A stretch of 11,517 nucleotides of DNA from Myxococcales bacterium (GTDB lineage Bacteria > Myxococcota_A > UBA9160 > SMWR01), in assembly GCA_022572485.1 (NCBI GenBank), contig JACZVU010000078.1:1-11517 (forward strand). Reading direction: 5' to 3'. The translations under genes and the position numbers were made by a program. Of this stretch, positions 5,481-11,517 are shown piece after piece. The notes below the pieces were generated by a model. The model did not search any database, was not told the origin of the DNA, and worked only from the letters and a program-made list of their open reading frames with translations. The first letter of the stretch is position 1. The number at the start of each line of letters is the position of its first letter.

Positions 5481-6910
5481 CGTGTGTGCGTCTCGTTGTT
5501 CCGGCTCTCCTCGGTCATCGTCCGCCGCGTCACCACCCAGTCCGCACGACCGAGCATGTGATCGTAGATCGCCACCAAGGAGATCATCGCCTTGAAGAGC
5601 GTGAAGAAGAAGACGAACACCGCGTAGCCGATCCAGCGCAAGGGGTGATGGCGCATAAAAGCGTTCTTGGCCGCGACCGCGGTCTGGTAGGGGCCGCTCG
5701 CGAGCGTGACGATTGCGGTCGTCCAGAGGTACCAATGAGAGGTGAGCCCGATGTTGCCCTGAAGCAACAGCAGGCTCAGCAGGATCGGATAGATCTGCAA
5801 CGCGAAGATCGGATAGATCTCGCGGTACAGGAGCAGGTAGGTCCAGTAGAATTTCTGGAAGGGGCTCAAGTGGCGTGATTTCCAGAAGCCCACCTGGTAT
5901 TTGAGGCTCACCTCGAGCCAACCCTGCGCCCAGCGCTGACGCTGATACCAAAACGCGCGCAGGTCCGTCGGGGCGAGCTCCGTCGAAACGATGCTCCGGT
6001 CGTTGAGAATGCGATGGCCGGAGAGCAGGGCGCGAGAAGAAGCGTCGATGTCCTCGGTCAGCATCGTGGGGTCGAAGCGGATTTCGCGGAGCACTTCGGC
6101 TCTCCAATAGCCGTTGGAGCCGCCGAAGATGCCCGTGTCGACGAACAGCGAGCGCGCTGCGTGGCACACGCCATAGACGCACTCGAATTCGACGGCGATC
6201 ATCTTCGTCATGAAGTTGGTGTTGCTGTTGCGGACCACATTGCGCCCCTGGACGATGTCGTAGCCGCGTTCGAACCAGCGCCAGGCGCGCTTGAAGCAAT
6301 CCGGTTGCGGGTGGTGGTCGGCGTCGAGGATGCCGACGATTTCGCCCGTCACAAGGGCGAGCGCCGCGTTGATGTTCTCGGCCTTCGACTCGCTGCCTTC
6401 CACGTGAAGCAGCCGAAGCGCTTCGTGGCGTGCTTCGAGTTGCTCGAGCTCGTCCTCGATGGGCAGTCGAAGCGGGCGGTTGTAGGCGAGAATCAGTTCG
6501 AAGCCGGCTTCGGGCCGCTGGATCTTGTCGAGGATCTCCGTAAGCGTTTCGATGATGATTTCCTGCTCGTTGGGCAGGTACGCGGCCACGATGAACGTAC
6601 AGCGCGGCAGCGGGCGCGTTGGCTCTGGGCCGTGTGCACCGCTCACACCGAGCATTGTCTTTAGTTTTCGCTTCCAGCGCTCGGGCGGACTGGAGGGTTG
6701 GCCGGCGTCTCCCGCGTAGCGCCGGAAGATCGCCGCCGAGGTCTCGTGGCAGATCATCAGCGCAGTGATCAGGTAGACGGTCGCGACAACAATGTGGAGC
6801 CCGAACAGAGAAGCTCCGCCCACCCGCAAGTAGTAGTAGAGAATTGCGGGCATGCCGATGACGACGACGTGCGTAAAGATGATCTTGTCCCAGCCGATGC
6901 TTCGTCTCAC
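5477..6910 (-). CDS. Processive family-2 glycosyltransferase (BcsA/PgaC/hyaluronan-synthase type)
   Basis: An inner-membrane polysaccharide synthase of 477 residues from the GTG at 6910. Two N-terminal membrane helices precede the cytosolic GT-A domain (FIVAAYLPNEQE). The key motifs are all present: SKAENINAAL; ILDADHHP with the metal-binding DxD at 196-198; MLTEDIDAS with the TED base at 285-287; and the processivity motif YQRQRWAQG around 322-330. Several C-terminal membrane helices follow. There is no PilZ domain at the C-terminus, so c-di-GMP control of the BcsA kind is not evident. The GTG has AGGGG a few bases upstream. A TTG at 6982 is a longer, less likely start. It is coupled by a 4-base overlap to the TPR/barrel gene. 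The sugar cannot be predicted. Confidence 0.88.
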   Translation of the reverse strand: MRRSIGWDKIIFTHVVVIGMPAILYYYLRVGGASLFGLHIVVATVYLITALMICHETSAAIFRRYAGDAGQPSSPPERWKRKLKTMLGVSGAHGPEPTRPLPRCTFIVAAYLPNEQEIIIETLTEILDKIQRPEAGFELILAYNRPLRLPIEDELEQLEARHEALRLLHVEGSESKAENINAALALVTGEIVGILDADHHPQPDCFKRAWRWFERGYDIVQGRNVVRNSNTNFMTKMIAVEFECVYGVCHAARSLFVDTGIFGGSNGYWRAEVLREIRFDPTMLTEDIDASSRALLSGHRILNDRSIVSTELAPTDLRAFWYQRQRWAQGWLEVSLKYQVGFWKSRHLSPFQKFYWTYLLLYREIYPIFALQIYPILLSLLLLQGNIGLTSHWYLWTTAIVTLASGPYQTAVAAKNAFMRHHPLRWIGYAVFVFFFTLFKAMISLVAIYDHMLGRADWVVTRRTMTEESRNNETHTR

Positions 6911-7092
6911 TGGACCCCTACCGTGTTGCGGTGTGGATAGTCGGCCCAGCGGCTCGGGCTCGACCGAGTTTACACGCCTCAACGCAACCGGCTGCAGCCT
7001 CGAATCGGCTGTTGGGGTTTTCCACTTGATGTTGCAACGGCCTCTCGTGCACTGATGGAGGGAACGTATTTCATAAATGTGGGCTTTTCACA

Positions 7093-8355
7093 TCAGTATT
7101 TTGCTGTTTCGTGAACTTCTCTTGCAGAATGGCGCTCCCTTATCGAGGGCCCCGCGGCCGCACCAGCGGCGTGGCGGTTGCCCGCTCCCGCTCGCCCCTT
7201 CCACCGACTGCCCACCCCGATTCGATGTCTGTGCGCTGAATCCAACGTCATCCCCAAATAGAGAAGAGCCGCCGCGGGCAGCAGCAGGGCGAAAGCGGGT
7301 GGCCGTCGATAGCGCAGCGCGCTGGGCCGGAAGGTCCATGCCATCGCGAGCCACGCGGACCCCGCCAGAAACGTCGCCCAGACGTTGCCGTGGGCGGGAA
7401 AGCTCAGCACGACGAGGGGTGGCGAGAGGAAGACGAGTGCCATGCCGGCGACGGCGATCGCGAGCCTCCACGCCGAGTGTCGGAGTTGCGTGTAGGCGCT
7501 TCGCGCGACCATCGCCCAGATCTCGCCGAGCCCCGAATACGGACGCACACAGCACTCGGTGTCGCTCAGCCCGACCCAGACTCGGCCGACCGATTTGAGG
7601 GCGGCGCCGAGCGCGCAGTCATCGATGATTTCTCCGCGGATCGATTCGACTCCGCCCGCGCGTTTCAGGGATTCGGCTTTGACGAGCAGGCACCCGCCAG
7701 CCGCGCCCACGACGCGTGAGCGCGGATCGTTGATGCGCGGAAATGGATAGAGCATCTGAAAGAAGTAGACGAATGTGGGGATCAGGAGCTTTTCCCAGTG
7801 TGTCTTGCAGTGCAGCATGACCATGAGCGATACGAGGTCGAGTCCTTCGGCTTCGGCCTTGTAGACCATCGCGCGCAGGTTGCCCGGGTCGTGTTCGACA
7901 TCGGCGTCTGTCAGATGCAGGTAGGTTGACTCGGGCCAGCGCGCTTCTGCGGCCCGTATGCCCGTGTGCAGCGCCCACATCTTGCCCACCCAACCGCCGG
8001 GCATCTCTTGGGTCTCCACGACCTGAAGCCTTGAAGCGGCGGGATGATCGCGGGCAAGCCGACGTGCGACGTCGCCAGTGCCGTCGTCACTGCGGTCGTC
8101 TACCAGAACGATCTGAAGCTCACCGGGATAATCCTGGGCGAGCAGTGAATGCAGCGTTCGCTCGATGACGTCGGCTTCGTTCCGTGCGGGGATCACCGCT
8201 ACGATCGCGGGCCATTTTGCGAGCGCATCGTTGGTGGGCGCCTCTGCGTGGAGCCGCTGGTCGCCCTGCCAGAACCGCCCGTTGAAAAAAACCAAGTGGA
8301 TCCAGGCCGCGAGAGATCCCGCGCCAAGCCAGGTGAGAGGCGAGTCGAAAGGCAA
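7093..8355 (-). CDS. hpnB: HpnB-type membrane glycosyltransferase (GT2)
   Basis: A 420-residue membrane glycosyltransferase with an N-terminal anchor and a GT-A domain: VAVIPARNEADVIERTLHSL (about 53-72), VLVDDRSDDGT (83-93), TDADVEHDPGNL (149-160) and IIDDCALGAAL (243-253). Strong HpnB-like signatures are EMPGGWVGKMWALHTGIR, GLDLVSLMVMLHC and FFQMLYPFPRINDPRSR. C-terminal membrane helices end near DSAHRHR and SRWKGR. Hopene-associated HpnB enzymes usually sit with hopanoid genes, but none are in this window. About 30 low-complexity residues rich in Ala, Gly, His and Arg follow the normal end. The TTG start at 8355 has only a distant AGGG upstream, so initiation is uncertain. The same strand and proximity suggest co-expression with the small coiled-coil gene upstream. 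HpnB-related enzymes also occur in carotenoid-type modification. Confidence 0.85.
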   Translation of the reverse strand: MPFDSPLTWLGAGSLAAWIHLVFFNGRFWQGDQRLHAEAPTNDALAKWPAIVAVIPARNEADVIERTLHSLLAQDYPGELQIVLVDDRSDDGTGDVARRLARDHPAASRLQVVETQEMPGGWVGKMWALHTGIRAAEARWPESTYLHLTDADVEHDPGNLRAMVYKAEAEGLDLVSLMVMLHCKTHWEKLLIPTFVYFFQMLYPFPRINDPRSRVVGAAGGCLLVKAESLKRAGGVESIRGEIIDDCALGAALKSVGRVWVGLSDTECCVRPYSGLGEIWAMVARSAYTQLRHSAWRLAIAVAGMALVFLSPPLVVLSFPAHGNVWATFLAGSAWLAMAWTFRPSALRYRRPPAFALLLPAAALLYLGMTLDSAHRHRIGVGSRWKGRAGAGNRHAAGAAAGPSIRERHSAREVHETAKY

Positions 8356-8476
8356 GTTGGATCAACCCTGTTTGAGCGCGTAGCTCTTGCGTCCCGGTCC
8401 CCAAGCAGGCACCACGCGTTGCATCGAATTCCGAGTCCACTCAGTCCTGCCACGACCTGCAGAATGACCGGGGGCG

Positions 8477-8722
8477 TTACTTTCGCTTCAGCTCGGTCCC
8501 GTGTTGCGAGATGAAGGTTCGGATCTCGTCTGTCATGCCCAGAATCGTGTCCCACTCATCGGCGTAGAACGTGATCGGGAAGCGCCGAATGCCGTAGAGC
8601 GAAACGGCGCCTTTCTGGCTCACCTGCAGGCGCATCTCCCTGGGCCGCTTCGTTTTGAGGGTTTCGTTCTCCGCGCGCAGCCGCTCGAGTTCCGCTTGCA
8701 TTTCTTCGTTGGCCTCGGCCAT
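8477..8722 (-). CDS. Small coiled-coil conserved-looking protein
   Basis: An 81-residue protein. Residues 3-25 are a heptad-like, Glu/Leu-rich helix (ANEEMQAELERLRAENETLK) that probably forms a coiled coil. A basic linker leads to a compact domain reading LQVSQKGAVSLYGIRRFPIT and ending with DEWDTILGMTDEIRTFI. The KGAVSLYGIRRFPIT phrase has the look of a short conserved domain of unknown function found in small proteins of diverse bacteria. No function can be assigned. The ATG at 8722 is preceded by GGGGGGAAATCA, a good Shine-Dalgarno, which decides this start over a longer frame reaching 9229. It lies 121 bases upstream of the HpnB-type gene on the same strand. Confidence 0.7.
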   Translation of the reverse strand: MAEANEEMQAELERLRAENETLKTKRPREMRLQVSQKGAVSLYGIRRFPITFYADEWDTILGMTDEIRTFISQHGTELKRK

Positions 8723-8818
8723 TGATTTCCCCCCGTCATCTCTCAAGCGAATTCTCATCGATCTTGGGCCCGGCGTCGAGATCTGATGCGGGAATCTTGG
8801 CGCCTGGCTTCCAGATAG

Positions 8819-9259
8819 GTCTTCGAGCGACTGGGATCTGGGCCGGACCCGGGTTTCGCGCGAATCGGGGAGCTGACCCGTGAGCGCCTGGCGGATCCGG
8901 AAACGGAAGTGCGGGAGGCCCGGGTGATCGACCTGGGCGTCCAGCTTGAGCTGGGGATGACGGTCACTTCCATCGGCGCCGATAAGGTGCTGTTGGCCTG
9001 CGCGTACACGGGTCGCAGACGCGAAGTCGAAGCCGCCAGCGTGGTGATGGTGACTTCGCGGGTGCCCACTGACGCGCTCTAGCACGAACTCGCGGAGCGT
9101 ATCGACGCCGCGCGGATCGGCGACTGCCTCGCGCCGGCCACGATCGCCCACGCCGTTTACGCGGGCCACCGTTACGCGCGCGAGATGGATGCGGATCCCA
9201 ACGACGACGTGCCGTTCCGCCGCGAACACGCGCTGGTGCCGTTGGAGGGTGTGTCGTAG
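8819..9259 (+). pseudogene. 3' remnant of an NADH:flavin oxidoreductase (trimethylamine-dehydrogenase-like)
   Basis: In one plus-strand frame the sequence reads LGVQLELGMTVTSIGADKV, LLACAYTGRRREVEAASVVM, then RIGDCLAPATIAHAVYAGHR and YAREMD. It ends at TAG 9257-9259. These are the last ~110 residues of two-domain FMN/FAD oxidoreductases of the trimethylamine/dimethylamine dehydrogenase group, where the GDCxAP-AHAVYAGHRxARE segment contacts FAD. An in-frame TAG at 9080-9082 replaces a residue in DAL-x-HEL, probably Tyr. About ten residues usually found between HEL and RIGDC seem missing. The frame is closed upstream by TAG at 8816-8818. The part before about 8924 (for example ERLADPETEVREARVIDLG) is not clearly homologous. 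The FMN domain and most of the gene are absent. Confidence 0.75.
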
Positions 9260-9266
9260 GAGATCG

Positions 9267-9289
9267 AGGGCGGATCGCCTTCCAGTTTT
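9267..9289 (+). terminator. Possible weak intrinsic terminator
   Basis: AGGGCG (9267-9272) can pair with CGCCTT (9276-9281) around a GAT loop, with one G-T wobble. TTTT follows within 8 bases. It sits just after the stop of the oxidoreductase remnant and before the convergent transporter gene, which is the expected place. The stem is short and the T-run is offset, so this is tentative. Confidence 0.3.
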
Positions 9290-9293
9290 CGCT

Positions 9294-10466
9294 TCAATCC
9301 GTTGACGTGTGGATATTGCTGTGGGTCCAGCGGTTCAGCAGGGGCGCGAGCGCGAACAAGCTGATCGCAGACACGATTGCCGCAATCGCAATCTTCCCAA
9401 AGACCTCACCGTAGATCCCGATGGTTTCGATCGGAGGCGGAATTCCATGCGATCCGCCCGCTTCGTGTTCAACTCCGGTGAAACCGGCGATGATGCCCGC
9501 CAGATAGCTGGAAAAAGCGGTGGCCAGAAACCAGGCACCCATCACGGTGCTCACGATTCGCTTGGGCGAGAGCGTCGTGACCATCGACAACCCCACGGGT
9601 GACAAGCAGAGTTCCCCTGTGGTCTGGAGCAGGTAGCCGATCAACAGCCAGGACATCGCGACCATCCCGCGCGAATCTGCGGTATGGGCGCCGTACCAGA
9701 ACGCACCGAATCCGAGCCCCAGTTGAAACAATCCCAGTGCAAATTTGGCGGCCGTGCTCGGCTCCCAACCTCTCGGGCCGAGAAAGGCCCAGAGCCCCGT
9801 CAGGGCGAGCCCGAATACGAGAATGAAGATCGGGTTTGCGGCCTGGAAGATCGTGGCCTTGATTTCGGAGCCCCCAACGCCCATCCCCACGTCTTCTTCG
9901 CTGATCTCCCATTCCACCTCGGCCTTGCCACTGGCGCGCGCCGCGTCGATGTCATCGAGCACGATCAGTCGATCGCCGAGCCGGTGGCCCAGCTGCTCCT
10001 GGTTGAGTTCGATCGTGATCGTGGATCCGACCTCCGAGGCCTGGATGGTGCGATCTTCGAATACGCGATCGACATTGCGGTCCGTGAAATTATTCACGGA
10101 ACTGCCTGCCTGCTCGAAGAAGGACCAGAAGAGCATCGAGTAGAACATCAGGATCAAGATGACGAACAAGCGCTGGCGCTCGACGGTGTTCGAGCGGAGT
10201 GCCTCGGCGACGAGTGAAATCATCGCTGCGCCTCCGAAGAGGAACAGCAGCCAGCCGGCGATCTTATTTTGCTGTACGAGCAATGCGAATAAGGGGATTG
10301 CGATCGCGATACCCAGATAGACCGCGTAGTCAGCGCGCAGGGCCCCGGCGACTTTTCGCTTGAGAGCGCCGAGATTGGGTGGCGCGCCCGCTTCGGAGGG
10401 TAGGCCTCCCCGGGCCAGTGCGACGCATGCGATGATGGCGCTGGCGACCAGCGCCGATACGCGCAA
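9294..10466 (-). pseudogene. POT/PTR2-family peptide transporter, N-terminal half missing
   Basis: A proton-coupled oligopeptide transporter fragment of 390 codons with about nine membrane helices. Recognisable POT segments are FYSMLFWSFFEQAGSSVNNF (the TM7 region with its conserved Glu), TTGELCLSPVGLSMVTTLSP, and IVSTVMGAWFLATAFSSYLA. A long soluble insert (about 140-200) lies between helices, as in some bacterial members. Full-length bacterial POTs have 12-14 helices. The first five or six, including the ExxER motif of TM1, are absent. The frame continues upstream of the nominal TTG start with FPGLKF to about 10484, then meets TGA, and the opposite-strand GNAT gene begins. It was therefore cut rather than started here. 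Without TM1-6 it cannot transport. Confidence 0.8.
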
Positions 10467-10489
10467 AAATTTCAGCCCCGGAAACCGTC

Positions 10490-10819
10490 GTGCTCATCGC
10501 CGAGGTTGCACTTGCCGGTAAACGATTCATCGGCGGTTTCGCCGCAATGGATTTTGGCCAGGACAAAGCCATTTTGAGCCTGCTCGCGGTGCACCCGAAT
10601 TTGCGCCGCCACGGCATTGGCGGCCAGCTCCTACGTTGGCTGCACAAGTCGGCGCGAATAGCGGGCTGCTTCGACATTGAACTCCAGGTGCGAGCAAACA
10701 ACGTCGCCGCCCGAGGATTCTACAAGCGCCTGGGATATCGAGAAGTGTCTCACCTGCCGGGTTATTACTCAGGTAGAGAAGCGGCATACCAGATGACGCG
10801 CAACTTGGCGAAATCGTGA
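10490..10819 (+). CDS. GNAT-family N-acetyltransferase, probably 5'-truncated
   Basis: A 109-codon frame carrying the core of a GNAT acetyltransferase. A beta strand (KAILSLLAVHP) is followed by the acetyl-CoA pyrophosphate loop RRHGIGGQLL (motif A, about residues 39-48). Next come ELQVRANNVAARGFYKRLGY (motif B) and a terminal strand. GNAT proteins are normally about 140-170 residues, so the first strand and helices are missing. The frame stays open and GNAT-like upstream of the GTG (ISAPETVV from 10469), so the gene was probably cut near 10465-10475. No Shine-Dalgarno precedes the GTG. The resemblance is to RimI-like or general acetyltransferases, and the substrate is unknown. If it is truncated, it is probably inactive. 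Confidence 0.7.
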   Translation: MLIAEVALAGKRFIGGFAAMDFGQDKAILSLLAVHPNLRRHGIGGQLLRWLHKSARIAGCFDIELQVRANNVAARGFYKRLGYREVSHLPGYYSGREAAYQMTRNLAKS

Positions 10820-10968
10820 AGCCCTCCTGTAGAAAACAAAGTAGAAGACAAACTTTCTTCGGACGATTTGCGACAAGTGCTGAAATAGTTGCGTGCGCAT
10901 AACACCTAGGTAAACCCGGCAGGCGTGCCGTAGAAGTACCCCTGCCAGCCAATCACGGGGAAATACAC

Positions 10969-11517
10969 ATGTTGAGAACCACTATTTTTCTGCTCACGTT
11001 CGCCTTGCTCAGCGGCTGTGTTGTTGTTGCCAACGTCGACACCGGCATGCCCTGGTGGGGGAGTTGGCGGGAGGAAAGCCACCAGCTGACCGCCATCGAC
11101 AGTATTGAGTTCGATGCCCGTGGGACGCTCTACGTCGTGCAGGGGAACTCAAACGATTTGCGTATGGAGGGCCACGAACGAGCGTTGCAGCAGATGAAAG
11201 TCTACGAGCACGACGGCGTATTGATCGTTACTCAGCAGAACGACGATTTCCGCTGGTGGGGCGTCGAGAGGCGCGGCCGCGAAGTCATTTTCTACCTGGA
11301 GATGGAAAATCTGACGTCAATCAAACATCGCGGACACGGCGAGATCAACGTTGGGCCATTCACAGTCCGCTCACTCGAGGTTGAGTCCCGTGATCATGCG
11401 GAAACCAATTTCAGCTCAATCAACGCGCGCCAACTGGAAATACGGGCCAGCGAACACTCCAATATCAACATCGAAACCCTGGATACCGACAGAGCACATC
11501 TGGTTATCGTCGATCAT
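10969..11517 (+). CDS. Lipoprotein with DUF2807 (GIN/auto-transporter adhesin head) domain, partial
   Basis: The frame runs off the right edge after 183 codons. It starts with a lipoprotein signal, LLTFALLSGC, with the lipobox cysteine at residue 17, so it is predicted to be anchored in the outer or inner membrane. The rest alternates short beta strands: HQLTAIDSIEFDARGTLYVV, LRMEGHE, VLIVTQQN, EVIFYLEMENLTSIKHRGHG and INVGPF, then SSINARQLEIRASEHSNI. This is the repeating beta-helix pattern of DUF2807, in which the phrase ExNLTSIKHRGHGxI is characteristic. The function of the family is not established, though adhesin-like or envelope roles have been proposed. The ATG at 10969 has GGGGA about 9 bases upstream. 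Base composition here and upstream is AT-richer than in the rest of the window. Confidence 0.8.
   Translation, partial: MLRTTIFLLTFALLSGCVVVANVDTGMPWWGSWREESHQLTAIDSIEFDARGTLYVVQGNSNDLRMEGHERALQQMKVYEHDGVLIVTQQNDDFRWWGVERRGREVIFYLEMENLTSIKHRGHGEINVGPFTVRSLEVESRDHAETNFSSINARQLEIRASEHSNINIETLDTDRAHLVIVDH

Noticed and set aside
5481..6299. Open frame extending the TPR/barrel gene upstream to about 6299 (786 codons in total)
   Set aside because: It overlaps the GT2 gene on the same strand in another frame and is Arg/Pro-rich without domain signal. A GTG at 5480 followed by a perfect signal peptide is the real start.
7077..7093. ATGTG/CACAT hairpin at the end of hpnB as a terminator
   Set aside because: Only 5 base pairs, overlapping the stop codon and with no proper T-run.
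8356..8476. Possible coding sequence between the coiled-coil gene and hpnB (minus strand, VILQVVAGLSGLGI)
   Set aside because: A short stretch without start, ribosome site or family resemblance beyond a few residues. Treated as intergenic.
8723..9229. N-terminal extension of the small coiled-coil gene to 9229
   Set aside because: The upstream part is antisense to the oxidoreductase remnant, and the internal ATG at 8722 has a strong Shine-Dalgarno.
10918..10946. GGCAGG/CCTGCC hairpin in the leader of the DUF2807 gene as a riboswitch or regulator
   Set aside because: A six-base stem with a 17-base loop and no further structure or known motif. Also no convincing -35/-10 pair found in 10820-10968.

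Overview
The window is about 11.5 kb of GC-rich, accessory-looking bacterial DNA. Genes are tightly packed, GTG and TTG starts are common, and broken genes are frequent. The families (RND metal efflux, IS3 element, HpnB glycosyltransferase, TPR/beta-barrel exporter, POT transporter) fit a Gram-negative proteobacterium, or a deltaproteobacterium/Myxococcota-like lineage. That placement is inference from gene families, not from a marker gene. The last ~1 kb (after about 10470) is visibly AT-richer and may have a different origin.

Region 1 (1-2400, all minus strand) is a metal-efflux operon. It is read from a promoter near 2370 towards coordinate 1. An RcnR/DmeR-type metal-sensing repressor comes first. 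Next is a 40-codon C-terminal remnant that looks like a cation diffusion facilitator (dmeF). A His-rich secreted CzcI-like protein follows, then a CzcC-type outer-membrane efflux protein, and then the first nine codons of the next gene (expected to be the RND adaptor). Three signals point to a cobalt/nickel-type system: the four RcnR metal-ligand positions (H3, C35, H60, H64), a CsoR/RcnR-like operator inside the promoter, and the CDF remnant.

Region 2 (about 2435-2811) is a scar. It holds a decayed IS3-family transposase 3' end, and then the 3' tail of an unknown plus-strand gene cut off by the element.

Region 3 (2826-8722) looks like an envelope or exopolysaccharide locus. A membrane-anchored SGNH hydrolase (plus strand) converges on a minus-strand pair: a processive GT2 synthase translationally coupled to a TPR plus outer-membrane beta-barrel protein. 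Together these look like a minimal synthase/exporter. Upstream on the same strand are an HpnB-type glycosyltransferase and a small coiled-coil protein.

Region 4 (8819-10819) is rearranged. It has a 3' remnant of a trimethylamine-dehydrogenase-like flavin oxidoreductase with an internal stop. A POT-family peptide transporter lacking its N-terminal half lies head-to-head with a GNAT acetyltransferase that also lacks its N-terminus, and both are cut at about 10465-10490. This is either a recombination breakpoint or a chimeric assembly join. Region 5 (10969-end) is a lipoprotein with a DUF2807 (GIN) domain that runs off the window.

No tRNA, rRNA or CRISPR array was seen. The likeliest new biology is the two-gene polysaccharide synthase/exporter and the RcnR-type control of an RND efflux operon. 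The strongest caution is the junction near 10.47 kb.
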